From Sulfurimonas sp. HSL3-1 (GTDB lineage Bacteria > Campylobacterota > Campylobacteria > Campylobacterales > Sulfurimonadaceae), in the NCBI RefSeq assembly GCF_039645995.1, contig NZ_CP147920.1, positions 806,001-870,000 of the forward strand: 64,000 nucleotides of DNA. Direction: 5' to 3'. The position numbers and the translations under genes were made by a program. The notes under the pieces are model-generated. The model saw only the letters and a list, made by a program, of their open reading frames with translations, did no database searches and was not told the origin of the DNA. Positions 1 through 8,575 of this stretch are shown here, one piece after another. Position 1 is the first letter of the stretch; each line of letters opens with the position of its first letter.

Positions 1-257
1 GCGATCTTCTGTTCGTCGGAAATACCCGGTTTCATTGCCTGGGAACGCAGTTCGGTTACCTTCTCCAAGATCCCCCGCTCGTGCTGCATGTACTGCTGTA
101 CGGAGCTGACAAGGTTCGGGATGAGGTTGTAGCGTTTCTTCAGCACGGCATCGATCCCGGCAAAGATGTTGTCGACCTGGTTCTTTTTGGCAACAAGGCT
201 GTTGTACATCAATACGATGATGACGATGACGACGGCGAGGATGATGAGTGCAGTCAT
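1..257 (-). CDS. lemA: LemA family protein, N-terminal part (cut by window edge)
   Basis: First 85 residues of a LemA-family protein; the rest lies beyond the left edge. A single N-terminal membrane helix (about residues 2-18, almost all V/I/L) is followed by the family landmarks VDNIFAGIDA and KKRYNLIPNLV, then a helical stretch with VQQYMQHE. Family members are about 185-200 residues, so roughly half is missing. LemA proteins are inner-membrane anchored helical bundles whose role is not settled. GGAG sits 7 nt ahead of the ATG. On the minus strand TACAAT at 288-293 is a possible -10. The gene is divergent from acyP. Confidence 0.85.
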   Translation of the reverse strand, partial: MTALIILAVVIVIIVLMYNSLVAKKNQVDNIFAGIDAVLKKRYNLIPNLVSSVQQYMQHERGILEKVTELRSQAMKPGISDEQKI

Positions 258-380
258 GGCGGTACTCCGATGGAAATAATATCGTTTATTGTACTGAAAA
301 TCGGGCGGGAATCCGCCATAGCGTCGGGATAAGTAAAACACAACGCGTCTACCGCTACAATAAACAAAAAGGGGGTGCCT

Positions 381-650
381 ATGCAGAGCAGACTATACGC
401 GATCCGGGGCAGGGTGCAGGGCGTGTGGTACCGTGCAACCATCCAGCAGCTTGCCCAAGCGGCGGGAGTAAGCGGTTACATCCGCAATTGCAGCGACGGC
501 AGCGTCGAAGCGGCCGTCAGCTGCCCGAACGACGACTGTTTCGATCAGTTTGAACGGCTGCTCTGGGAGGGGTCGCCGCTCAGCGTGGTCGACAACGTCT
601 CTTATGACATCATCGAAGGGGTGTTCGAAGGGGGATTCGAACAGCGCTAG
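381..650 (+). CDS. acyP: Acylphosphatase
   Basis: 89-residue acylphosphatase, the usual length of this small alpha/beta enzyme, which hydrolyses carboxyl-phosphate bonds such as those of acetyl- or carbamoyl-phosphate. The phosphate-binding loop with catalytic Arg is visible (GRVQGVWYR, about residues 10-18), and so is the catalytic Asn segment (YIRNCSDGSVEA). I chose ATG 381 over the in-frame GTG at 375 because the G-rich Shine-Dalgarno at 371-375 is then 5 nt upstream. TACAAT at 356-361 is a candidate -10. The stop codon shares a CTAG palindrome with the stop of the convergent flavoprotein gene. Confidence 0.93.
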   Translation: MQSRLYAIRGRVQGVWYRATIQQLAQAAGVSGYIRNCSDGSVEAAVSCPNDDCFDQFERLLWEGSPLSVVDNVSYDIIEGVFEGGFEQR

Positions 651-1879
651 GCGCGGGATGTTCTGGCGGCATGCAGGCCTGCCAGGTAGCCGCTTCCCCA
701 GGCAAAGTGGAAGTTGAATCCTCCGCGATGTCCGGTAATGTCGATGACTTCCCCGGCAAAATAGAGTCCCTCCGCCTTGCGCGATGCCATCGTCCCCGGG
801 TCGATCTCCTCCGTGGCGACCCCGCCGCCGGCGACTTCGGCATGCTGGTAGCCGTGGGTGCCGCTCACCGTAAACGGCCACTGTTTGATGATATAGGCGA
901 TCTTCTTGGCCGTTTTGGCGTTGAGCTCGCCGCAGCGCTGCTCCGCAGAGAGCTTCTGGGCCAGGAGCAGCGGGCGGATCAGTTTGCGCGGCAGCAGCCC
1001 ACCCAGCAGGTCGGCGAGGGTGTCGTCGGGGATCAACTTCGCCATCTGTTCGAGCTGCGCCGCCAGTGACTGCGCGGTAAAACGGGGGAGCAGGTCTACT
1101 TTCAGCGTGACGTATTCAAAATCGCGTAGGGCCCTGGAGACGGCGTGGGAGAGGTCGAGGACGGCAAAGCCGGAGACGCCGTAGCGGGTAAACAGCAAGT
1201 CGCCTTCCTCCTCCTGGAGGGGCTGGTTGTCAACGAACAGCGTCACCCGCGCCGTCGTCTTGGTTCCGGCCATCTTCTCCAGCCCCGAAGCTTCCAGATG
1301 CAGCCCCACCAGAGAGGGGAAGGGGGGGACGATACGGTGGCCGAAATGTTCGGCCATGGTCATCCCGCTTTCGTTGCCGCCCAATTGCGGCGCTGCGGGA
1401 GAGCCTGTCGCGATGATCAGGCGTTCATAACGTCGTGTCTCCTCCCGAACCGACAGGGTAAACATATTTCCTTCTTTTTCGATGCGGGTGACGGTGGCAT
1501 TGTTTTCAAACCGCACCCCCCGGTGCTGTGCCGCCCGGATCAGTGCGGACTGCACGGAACGGGCTTCCTGGCTCATGGGGTAGCACTTCCCGTCCTCTTT
1601 GACTTCCAGCAGCAGCCCGATGCGTTTGCAGAAACGTTCGAACGCGGTGAAGTTCATCGCCTCCAGCGCCGTTGCCGCGAAGGCGGGGGCTTCCCCTTCA
1701 TAATCTTCGATACCGGTCGCGCGGTTGATGATGTTGCAGCGGCCGTTGCCCGAGGCGAGGATTTTCTTGCCGGGTTCGCCGTTCTGCTCGTAAACCGTGA
1801 CCTCTGCACCCGCTTCCGCCGCCGTGATGGCCGCCATCAGTCCCGCGGCGCCGCCGCCGATAATTGCGATCGTACTCAT
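647..1879 (-). CDS. BaiN/YhiN-type NAD(P)/FAD-dependent oxidoreductase
   Basis: 410-residue flavoprotein of the HI0933/YhiN/BaiN family. The N-terminal Rossmann motif IIGGGAAGLMAA (about residues 6-17) binds FAD. The conserved block GKKILASGNGRCNI (about 37-50) and the C-terminal AGGGVATEEIDP and GEVIDITGHRGGFN blocks are typical of the family. BaiN of gut clostridia reduces bile-acid intermediates, but for most members, including this one, the substrate is unknown. There is no Shine-Dalgarno before the ATG, whereas TACAAT lies exactly 7 nt upstream, suggesting a leaderless message. It ends convergently with acyP, both stops using the same CTAG. Confidence 0.9.
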   Translation of the reverse strand: MSTIAIIGGGAAGLMAAITAAEAGAEVTVYEQNGEPGKKILASGNGRCNIINRATGIEDYEGEAPAFAATALEAMNFTAFERFCKRIGLLLEVKEDGKCYPMSQEARSVQSALIRAAQHRGVRFENNATVTRIEKEGNMFTLSVREETRRYERLIIATGSPAAPQLGGNESGMTMAEHFGHRIVPPFPSLVGLHLEASGLEKMAGTKTTARVTLFVDNQPLQEEEGDLLFTRYGVSGFAVLDLSHAVSRALRDFEYVTLKVDLLPRFTAQSLAAQLEQMAKLIPDDTLADLLGGLLPRKLIRPLLLAQKLSAEQRCGELNAKTAKKIAYIIKQWPFTVSGTHGYQHAEVAGGGVATEEIDPGTMASRKAEGLYFAGEVIDITGHRGGFNFHFAWGSGYLAGLHAARTSRA

Positions 1880-1885
1880 AAAGGG

Positions 1886-1891
1886 ATTGTA
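1886..1891 (-). promoter_or_regulatory. Candidate -10 box of the flavoprotein gene
   Basis: TACAAT on the minus strand ends 7 nt before the A of the start ATG at 1879, and no ribosome-binding site lies between. Transcription would then begin at or next to the start codon. No convincing -35 element is seen. Confidence 0.4.
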
Positions 1892-1940
1892 GTGGCTGTC
1901 GGGTTAGTTTCGGATTAGTCTTGGAAAAGAATAAGGGGAG

Positions 1941-1968
1941 AAAAAAAGAAAAGGCACCCGAGGGTGCC
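1941..1968 (-). terminator. Rho-independent terminator of the seven-haem cytochrome gene
   Basis: Read on the minus strand, a perfect GGCACCC/GGGTGCC stem with a 2-nt loop (1953-1968) is followed by TTTTCTTTTTTT. It starts 14 nt after the cytochrome stop codon. This is the clearest intrinsic terminator in the window. Confidence 0.9.
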
Positions 1969-1982
1969 CGAAGGCGGCGGAA

Positions 1983-4373
1983 TTAATTCCAGCCGTCTTT
2001 GACGATCTGAGTCGATTTGTTGTACGGATACTTCTCGACCAGTTCTTTGACAGAGAGTTTCTGATCGCCGCTTCTCATGAAGTGAGCGAGGGTGACAGAA
2101 GCCCAGTAGTCGTCAGCATACGCGGTGCCTTCGAGCTGAACCGGTACACCTTTCTTGTTAACCGTGTGACATGCGGAACATGTAACCGGGCCTGCATATT
2201 CGCCGTCCGGGCTGTACTGCAGCGCCTGCTCATGCGTCGTGATGTCAACGGTACGGTTCGGTCCGTCGTAGCGTGTAGAGTAGAGGCCGTGTGTGGACTC
2301 GTGACACGTTTGACAAGCCAGGTCGCCGTGCGCTTTAGAGTAGCGGAACAGAGACAGTTTGTTGTTCTGGTCGATCGGGAAGTACTGACCGCCTTCACTT
2401 TCAACAAACGGAGCGATGTGACAGTCTGCACAGTGCGGTTCGCCCGCTGCCAGCCACCAGTCGTTACCGCCGGATGCCGCTGCATACGGTACCGCACCGC
2501 CAGTCGGGTGATTCCACGGTTTCAGGTCAAGACCGTCTTTTGCGACGTTTTTGACGAGGACAGCAGATTCATGATCTGTATAGTACTTCATAACTTCGTT
2601 GTCGCCGGTTGTTTTCGGGTCTGCGATCGCTACGAATCTCTTCATGTCGCCGCCTGCAACTGCACTGACGATCTCTTTGAGAGATTTGTTACGGATAGAT
2701 TTACCTTCAAGGGTCTGAACCGTTTTGAGGTCATCCAGTGCCTGCATTTTCTGCGCAACTTTCGTGTGACAGTTCGTACAGTACAGACCGCGCATTTTGG
2801 AAACACGCTCACCGTTCTCATCTTTGTGTGCGACTTCGTTGAGCTGGAACTTACCGTATTCGTTCAGGAAGAACGGCGGTTTGGCATCCGGGTTGGAGTG
2901 CGCGTCACGGCGGACATAACAACCACCACCACTCGTACGGACATCACCTTCGCTGAAGCGGCCTTCACCGTAGCGGTCAGCAACACGGTACGGGTTCGTA
3001 TCGTCGTTCATGCTCGGGTTCTGGAAGTGTGTCGGGTGACAGGACTGACATGCTTGTGAACGGCCAGCAGCATCCGGCATCGGAACCATAGAGAGGTGGA
3101 AACCGTGGATTGCTTCTGTGAGCGTTTTCGCATGGACAGTCTTGTAGCCTGTTGCACCCGGCCGCGGTTCTTCGAGGTTACCGGAAACGTTGTCACCGTG
3201 ACAGTCGGCACAGTTGACCTCACCGGTCTGACCCAGACGGTTGGAAGACGCTTTGTCGTTGTAGTACTTCAGGAATGAGGTACCGTGGTGGGCGTCGTGC
3301 AGCGAGAGAATGTTGATGGATGCTTCACTGAGGCGAGCCATGTATTCACTCTCATCCGGGTAGGTTTTCCAGTAAGCGTATTCGCGGTCGCTGGCATTGA
3401 GCCCTTCGTCGCGTGCCATCTGGGCAGCTTTACCCTGGCGGGAGTGACATGCATAACAGTTCGGGATATCAACCGGGTTGGTACCGAAATACTCGATAAT
3501 CTGACCGTTTTCATCCATCAGCGGGCGACCGTTCTGGTCATGCACCTGTACTGCGGACTTCTGGAACGGCTGGAAATCTTTTTCGGTAACGGAACGGATC
3601 GTCCCTCTACGTGTAGAGTCGTTAAATGCCGTCAGCGGCAGACCCAGCGCATCCCACAGGTGTGATGCCGTCAGAACGAGCGGGATGTTCTGGACCGGCG
3701 GAACCAGTGTGTTCGTGAAGACGACGTTGCTACCGTCTTTACCGGAATACTCGAGGTAACCGCCGGCGATGTGCTTGCCGGACGGACCGGAATCGATAGG
3801 TACTTTAATGTCTTTACCGACAAAGAGGCGATCTTTCGCCGTTGCACCTTTAGGAATCGTACCTTCAAGATCTTTATAGATAAAGAGGTGTTTCCAAACA
3901 TAGTTGGCCACGTTATCGCCCGGGTCGTCCATACGGCCGTTGCCGTCGACGTCTTTGGCGACAGACCAGTACTTCATCTTGTTGCCTTCACTATAAGAGT
4001 TATCTTTCGTATAGTAATAGAGCTTGACTTTGTCATCCGGTGTCAGCAGTTTCGGCAGTGCGCCGTTGGTACCGGATTTTACAGCCTGGGACTGGATAGA
4101 GTTATACGGCGGAATGACACAGCAGTAGCTCATCTCAAAACCGACACAGTGCATACCCAACTCATAGTTGACGAACGCATTGATATCGTTTTTCGGGTTG
4201 TAAGCTTTTACTTTCTTTCCACCGATTTTCATTTCAGTCGGCTTGAGCAAGGTCATGCTAAACGGCGGATTCTTGTCATAGTCTTTGACAGAAGCCGATG
4301 TCGTACTTGACAGTGCAGCCAGGGTGAGCGCCGCCGTCGTTAAAACAGAAACGCCACGAAGTTTTCGATTCAT
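1983..4373 (-). CDS. Secreted seven-haem c-type cytochrome
   Basis: 796-residue exported multihaem cytochrome. After an N-terminal signal peptide (Arg/Lys start, hydrophobic core, cleavage probably near TTSAS, residue about 28) comes a region without haem sites up to about residue 300. Seven CXXCH haem-binding motifs then follow at about residues 306, 388, 442, 532, 648, 687 and 732. Four further Cys (three near residues 76-85 and one near 485) are not in haem motifs. I chose the second of two adjacent ATGs because AGGAG is then 6 nt upstream. The gene stands alone between its own terminator and a 250-bp AT-rich upstream region. The haem spacing suggests a periplasmic or surface electron carrier or oxidoreductase. 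I do not recognise the exact family or substrate. Its codons are less GC-rich than its neighbours', which may reflect strong expression. Confidence 0.9.
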   Translation of the reverse strand: MNRKLRGVSVLTTAALTLAALSSTTSASVKDYDKNPPFSMTLLKPTEMKIGGKKVKAYNPKNDINAFVNYELGMHCVGFEMSYCCVIPPYNSIQSQAVKSGTNGALPKLLTPDDKVKLYYYTKDNSYSEGNKMKYWSVAKDVDGNGRMDDPGDNVANYVWKHLFIYKDLEGTIPKGATAKDRLFVGKDIKVPIDSGPSGKHIAGGYLEYSGKDGSNVVFTNTLVPPVQNIPLVLTASHLWDALGLPLTAFNDSTRRGTIRSVTEKDFQPFQKSAVQVHDQNGRPLMDENGQIIEYFGTNPVDIPNCYACHSRQGKAAQMARDEGLNASDREYAYWKTYPDESEYMARLSEASINILSLHDAHHGTSFLKYYNDKASSNRLGQTGEVNCADCHGDNVSGNLEEPRPGATGYKTVHAKTLTEAIHGFHLSMVPMPDAAGRSQACQSCHPTHFQNPSMNDDTNPYRVADRYGEGRFSEGDVRTSGGGCYVRRDAHSNPDAKPPFFLNEYGKFQLNEVAHKDENGERVSKMRGLYCTNCHTKVAQKMQALDDLKTVQTLEGKSIRNKSLKEIVSAVAGGDMKRFVAIADPKTTGDNEVMKYYTDHESAVLVKNVAKDGLDLKPWNHPTGGAVPYAAASGGNDWWLAAGEPHCADCHIAPFVESEGGQYFPIDQNNKLSLFRYSKAHGDLACQTCHESTHGLYSTRYDGPNRTVDITTHEQALQYSPDGEYAGPVTCSACHTVNKKGVPVQLEGTAYADDYWASVTLAHFMRSGDQKLSVKELVEKYPYNKSTQIVKDGWN

Positions 4374-4624
4374 CATGTACTCCTCAGTGATAGAAATCCC
4401 GTTAGTTTTGCATTTGTTTTTTTAATCTATCTTTAAAGGCAAAAAACTTAAAAGGCACTGTGATGAACGTGTGATAAAAATAAGAAAATACTATATTAAC
4501 TGCTTATGGTTCCGTTACGAAAAAATAATACGTGATGATAAGGTGATAATTATTGCCTATTTTTAAATGCGTATTTTCAAAAGATATTGAGGAGTATTGT
4601 TAAAAAAAAGTAAAGGTTGGCGCT
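4374..4624 (-). promoter_or_regulatory. AT-rich upstream region of the seven-haem cytochrome
   Basis: No gene is seen here. The stretch is much more AT-rich than its surroundings and holds several TTATCAC/ATCAC elements on the minus strand (4459-4464, 4469-4479, 4531-4552) in the same orientation as the cytochrome gene. Similar elements precede the five-haem cytochrome at 16540-16560. A regulator-binding region is plausible but unproven. Confidence 0.4.
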
Positions 4625-5302
4625 TTAGCGCCCTGGGAAGAGGAGGGAACCGAGGCGGACCATCGTGGATCCGCAGGCGATCGCCAGTTCGAAATCGCCG
4701 CTCATACCCATGGAGCAGATCTCGGCCCCTTTGAGCCCGTCAAAGATCTTGCGGGTCGTCTCGAAGCTCTGCTTGATATGGTCGTTGTTCTCGGTATGGG
4801 CCCCGATGCTCATGACGCCGCGCAGGTCGATGCGCGGACAGCTCTCCGCGATCTGCGCGTAGATGTCTGACGCCGCTTCGGGCATGACACCGGACTTCGT
4901 CTCCTCTTTGGCGCTGTTGATCTGCAGGAGGCATTCCATCGTTTTGCCTTTGGCCTCGAGGCGCTTGTCGAGGGCCTGGGCCAGCTCGAGAGAGTGGAGC
5001 GACTGCATCAAGAAAGGGTCGAGGTCGATCAGCTGGTTGATCTTGTTCTTCTGAAGGCTTCCGATAAAGTGCCACTCCAGCGGCAGGTCCTCAAGCGTTT
5101 CCATCTTTGTCTTCATGTCCTGGACCTTGTTCTCGCCGAAGGCGCGCTGCCCGATGGCGTAAAGGGCTTTGACCGCCTCGGTGTCCACGTACTTGCTGAC
5201 GGCGACTACTTTGACGATGTGGTGCTCGCTCACCAGAATGCGCGCCCGTTCGATCCGTTCGACGATCTTGTCGATGTAGATTTTATACTCTGTCTGTGTC
5301 AT
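4625..5302 (-). CDS. yggS: YggS-family PLP homeostasis protein
   Basis: 225-residue PLP-binding protein of the YggS/PROSC (PLPHP) family, a single TIM-barrel without known catalytic activity that buffers pyridoxal phosphate. The PLP lysine lies in VVAVSKYV (about residue 37). Other family landmarks are GENKVQD, WHFIGSLQKNK, the SAKEETKSG segment and the C-terminal GMSGDFELAIACGSTMVRLG phosphate-binding block. It is last in the minus-strand run that starts at pyrD and overlaps rseP by 4 nt (ATGA). A housekeeping role is near certain. Confidence 0.95.
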   Translation of the reverse strand: MTQTEYKIYIDKIVERIERARILVSEHHIVKVVAVSKYVDTEAVKALYAIGQRAFGENKVQDMKTKMETLEDLPLEWHFIGSLQKNKINQLIDLDPFLMQSLHSLELAQALDKRLEAKGKTMECLLQINSAKEETKSGVMPEAASDIYAQIAESCPRIDLRGVMSIGAHTENNDHIKQSFETTRKIFDGLKGAEICSMGMSGDFELAIACGSTMVRLGSLLFPGR

Positions 5303-6351
5303 TGCATCAACCTGTTGATATCGTTATAGAGTCCGAGGCTCATCAGCCCGAGCAGTATGCCCCAGCCCGCGATGGTGAGCTTGAAGAGGATCGCTTCGCT
5401 CGGGGCGCGCCGCATGACCATCTCGTAGAGATTGAACATGATATGGCCGCCGTCGAGGGCGGGAATAGGCAGCAGGTTCAGCACCCCGAGGTTGACCGAG
5501 ATGAGCGCTGCAAAGAACAGCACGGCCATCCAGCCGCTCTCACTGGCATCGGCGGTGATCTTGACGATGGTGACGACGCCGCCGAGCTCGGAGGTCGGCA
5601 CGGCCCCGGTAATGAGCTTCTCGAGACTGATGAAGATCAGTTTGGAGGCCTGCCAGGTCTCTGCCGCGGCATAACCGAGCGCCCCGGCGAGTCCCAGCTC
5701 AAGGGCATGGGTCTCTCCGGCGGAACCGATGCCGACCATGGGGCGGTAGACGGTCTCGCGGAACATGTTCTGCGTTTCGGTCATCTTTGGCGTTACGGCA
5801 ACCTCTTCGACCATGCCGTCGCGTTCGATCTGCAGGTAAAGCGTCCGTTCGGCCTGCTTGACGGTGTCGGACATCTCATCCCACGTCGTGACGGCTTTGC
5901 CGTCGATGGCGAGGATTCGGTCCCCCGATTTGAGGCCCGCCACCGCCGCCGGGGAGTCCTCGACGATACTGCCGATGACCGGGGAGAGGACCTGAGGTCC
6001 GCCGAGGGCGATCAGGAAGTAGAGCACGTAGGCCAGCACGAAGTTGGCCGCCGGGCCGGCAAGCAGGATCGCGATGCGCTGCAGCGGGGATTTGCTGTTG
6101 TAGCTGTCGGGGTCGGGACTCGTCTTGGTCGGGTCGCTGTCGTCCTGACCCTTCATGCGGACATAGCCGCCCAGGGGAATGGCCGCGATGCGCCATTCGG
6201 TGCTGAAGGCACGGAAACTGGCCAGTTTACGGCCGAAGCCGATGCTGAAGACCTCGACATAGACCCCCAGAAGGCGGGCCACGGTAAAGTGTCCGAGCTC
6301 ATGGAAGAAGATCAGCGCCGAGAGGACGAGAAGGGAGACAAGCCAGCTCAT
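5299..6351 (-). CDS. rseP: RIP zinc metalloprotease RseP (site-2 protease)
   Basis: 350-residue membrane-embedded site-2 protease. The zinc motif HELGH sits in the first membrane helix (about residues 17-21). A PDZ domain occupies about 115-195 (SPAAVAGLKSGDRILAIDG). The third zinc ligand region, NLLPIPALDGGH, is at about residues 285-300, and a last helix lies at the C-terminus. RseP enzymes cut membrane-spanning anti-sigma factors or remnant signal peptides within the inner membrane. It overlaps pgsA and yggS by 4 nt at either end, so it is translated from a shared message. Confidence 0.95.
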   Translation of the reverse strand: MSWLVSLLVLSALIFFHELGHFTVARLLGVYVEVFSIGFGRKLASFRAFSTEWRIAAIPLGGYVRMKGQDDSDPTKTSPDPDSYNSKSPLQRIAILLAGPAANFVLAYVLYFLIALGGPQVLSPVIGSIVEDSPAAVAGLKSGDRILAIDGKAVTTWDEMSDTVKQAERTLYLQIERDGMVEEVAVTPKMTETQNMFRETVYRPMVGIGSAGETHALELGLAGALGYAAAETWQASKLIFISLEKLITGAVPTSELGGVVTIVKITADASESGWMAVLFFAALISVNLGVLNLLPIPALDGGHIMFNLYEMVMRRAPSEAILFKLTIAGWGILLGLMSLGLYNDINRLMQ

Positions 6352-6902
6352 GCCGCGTGGTGCCTTGCGTAGGTGCGGGCGAAGCCGACAACGTATTCCG
6401 CCCCGGAGTAGAGGGTGAGCACGACGGCGATCCAGAGCAGGATGTTACCGCCGGGCCAGTGCATGAGCAGGAAACCGACGGCGAACATCTGCGCGACCGT
6501 TTTGACCTTGCCCGCCCAGGAGGCGGCAATGTCGATCCCCTCTGACATGGAGACCGTCCGCAGGCCCGTAATGAAAAGCTCGCGTACGATAATGATATAG
6601 ATGGCCCACGGCGAGGCGGCGTCGGTCATCATCAGTCCCAGAAAGGCGGCGAGAATGAGCATCTTGTCCGCCAGGGGGTCAAGGATCTTTCCCGTCATCG
6701 TGATCTGGTCGAGTTCGCGTGCAATGTAGCCGTCAAAGAAGTCGGTGGCGCTGGCGAGCACGAAGAGCAGGGCGGCGAAGTAGTAGTTCCAGCTGATGTC
6801 GATCCCCTGAGCGGTGAAAAACTGCGGGTTCAGGATGATCCAGAACATCAGCGGCGCAATGATGATGCGCGACAGTGCCAGCGTATTGGGCAGATTGAAC
6901 AT
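6348..6902 (-). CDS. pgsA: CDP-diacylglycerol-glycerol-3-phosphate 3-phosphatidyltransferase
   Basis: 184-residue integral membrane enzyme making phosphatidylglycerol phosphate from CDP-diacylglycerol and glycerol 3-phosphate, the first committed step to phosphatidylglycerol. The CDP-alcohol phosphotransferase motif is present: DFFDGYIAR followed by GKILDPLADK (about residues 55-82), with four conserved Asp. Four or more membrane helices fit the family. Its start overlaps the SDR stop by one base (TAATG), and it overlaps rseP by 4 nt. Confidence 0.95.
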   Translation of the reverse strand: MFNLPNTLALSRIIIAPLMFWIILNPQFFTAQGIDISWNYYFAALLFVLASATDFFDGYIARELDQITMTGKILDPLADKMLILAAFLGLMMTDAASPWAIYIIIVRELFITGLRTVSMSEGIDIAASWAGKVKTVAQMFAVGFLLMHWPGGNILLWIAVVLTLYSGAEYVVGFARTYARHHAA

Positions 6903-7678
6903 TACTTAAAGGTCGTCCCACCGTCGACGACGATCGTTTGGCCGGTGATCCAGCTCGCCTCTTCCGTACAGAGGAAGTAGACGGCGCCGGCGATATCTTC
7001 GGGCTGCCCCATGCGGCCGATCGCAGAGCGTCTGACCGTTTCGGCCTTGACTTCTTCGTAGTTGGTGAAGGCTTTGAGGGCGTCGGTGTCAATCGGACCG
7101 CCGGAGACGGCGTTGACGCGGATGTTCATCTCGCCCAGTTCCACGGCGGCGTAGCGGCTCATCGCTTCGACGGCGGCTTTGTTCGTGCCGTGGCCGGCAT
7201 AGTTCTCGATATAGACGAGGTTTCCGGTGCTGGACATCGTGACGACGGCACCGCCGCCGACCTTTTCCATCCGCTTTGCCGCTTCCTGGGTCCCCATGAC
7301 GAAGGCGTTGACCGTTGCGGTGTAGATGTTGTTCAGGCCGCGGGGCTTGAGGCGCATGAACTTGCCGTAGCCGCCGACGACGGGGCGGCCGTAGATCATC
7401 GCGTTGGAGACGAAGAAGTCGATCCGGTCGAAATCTTCATCGATCTTGGCGAAGAGGGGTTTGAACTCGTCGGGTTCGAGAATGTTCAGGGCGTAGGCGC
7501 GTGCTTTAATGCCGTAGGCAGCTTCCCAGGAGGCCGCAAGCTCGTTGGCGACGGTCTCGTTGCTGTTATACGTAAAGGCGATATCGACACCGTTGGCGGC
7601 GAACTTTTCGGCGATCGCTTTGCCGATCCCCTTGGTTGCTCCGGTGATGACCAGTGTTTTGCCCTTCATTTCTGACAT
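6902..7678 (-). CDS. Short-chain dehydrogenase/reductase, enoyl-ACP reductase-like
   Basis: 258-residue classical-length SDR. The NAD(P)-binding motif [15 protein letters not shown] is at about residues 12-26. The catalytic region has Ser-Ser (VTMSSTGN), Tyr in [14 protein letters not shown] (YxxxxxxK spacing, FabI-like) and [14 protein letters not shown] near the C-terminus. The YX6K spacing and the PID loop resemble enoyl-ACP reductases more than FabG, but the substrate is not certain. The C. jejuni equivalent next to dapA (Cj0807) is likewise an unassigned SDR, as I recall. The ATG follows the dapA stop directly. Confidence 0.85.
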   Translation of the reverse strand: MSEMKGKTLVITGATKGIGKAIAEKFAANGVDIAFTYNSNETVANELAASWEAAYGIKARAYALNILEPDEFKPLFAKIDEDFDRIDFFVSNAMIYGRPVVGGYGKFMRLKPRGLNNIYTATVNAFVMGTQEAAKRMEKVGGGAVVTMSSTGNLVYIENYAGHGTNKAAVEAMSRYAAVELGEMNIRVNAVSGGPIDTDALKAFTNYEEVKAETVRRSAIGRMGQPEDIAGAVYFLCTEEASWITGQTIVVDGGTTFK

Positions 7679-8575
7679 TTAGTTGACTCCTACAATAGTA
7701 TAGTTTTTCATGACGGCTTCGATGCGCTTCATGTTCTCCGCGGACGGCGGGACAAGCGGCAGGCGGTATTCGAGGGTGTCGATAAGGCCCGCAATATACA
7801 TGGCCGCCTTGATCGGGATGGGGTTGGCCTCGCAGAAGAGGACCTTGTTGATCGGCAGCAGCTGCTCGTTAAGCGCGCGTGCCGTGGCGAAGTCGCCTTC
7901 GAGCGCGCTTTTGACCAGGGCGCTCTTCATATCGGGAAGCAGGTTCGCCGTGACCGAAGTGATCCCCGCGCCGCCGGCGGCAAGGATGGGATAGTCGATG
8001 GCGTCGTCGCCGCTGAAGACTTTGAGCTCCGGGCAGCGCGAAAGCAGCTCGACGGTGCGCTCCAGGCTGCCTGTCGCCTCTTTGATGCCGAAGATGTTCG
8101 GCAGGTCGTTGAAGAGACGTACCACCGTGTCGGCGGAGATGTCGGACATCGTGCGACCCGGGACGTTATAGAGCATGAACGGCAGTTCCGGCACGGCTTC
8201 GGCGATCGCCTTGTAGTGCTGGTACAGCCCCTCCTGGGAGGGTTTGTTGTAGTAAGGCGCGACGGAGAAGATCGCGTCGACGCCGCAGTCGCGGGCACGG
8301 ATGGCCGTCGTGATGGCTTCGGCCGTCGCGTTGCTGCCGGCACCGGCGAGGACTTTGGTCTGTGTGCCCTTGCACACTTCGACGGCGATCTCCATGCAGC
8401 GGATATCTTCATCCGCCGTCAGGGTCGCGCTTTCGCCGGTCGTACCGACCGGGCAGACCGCATCGATCCCGTTGTCGATCTGGCGCTGGATCAGCGCCGC
8501 GTAGGTCTGTTCGTCGAGTGTGCCGTTTTTGAACGGGGTGATCAGCGCGGTGGAGGAACCGGTGATAATGTTCAT
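7679..8575 (-). CDS. dapA: 4-hydroxy-tetrahydrodipicolinate synthase
   Basis: 298-residue aldolase-fold enzyme condensing pyruvate with aspartate semialdehyde, the entry to diaminopimelate and lysine. The Schiff-base lysine is K165 in GIKEATG. Tyr136 and Arg141 lie in YNVPGRT, and the catalytic-triad Thr pair lies in CPVGTTGES (about 45-46). Length is standard. It overlaps the M16 protease gene by 4 nt and abuts the SDR. The window also carries a DapC-like aminotransferase at 32.1 kb, so two diaminopimelate steps are encoded here. Confidence 0.97.
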   Translation of the reverse strand: MNIITGSSTALITPFKNGTLDEQTYAALIQRQIDNGIDAVCPVGTTGESATLTADEDIRCMEIAVEVCKGTQTKVLAGAGSNATAEAITTAIRARDCGVDAIFSVAPYYNKPSQEGLYQHYKAIAEAVPELPFMLYNVPGRTMSDISADTVVRLFNDLPNIFGIKEATGSLERTVELLSRCPELKVFSGDDAIDYPILAAGGAGITSVTANLLPDMKSALVKSALEGDFATARALNEQLLPINKVLFCEANPIPIKAAMYIAGLIDTLEYRLPLVPPSAENMKRIEAVMKNYTIVGVN

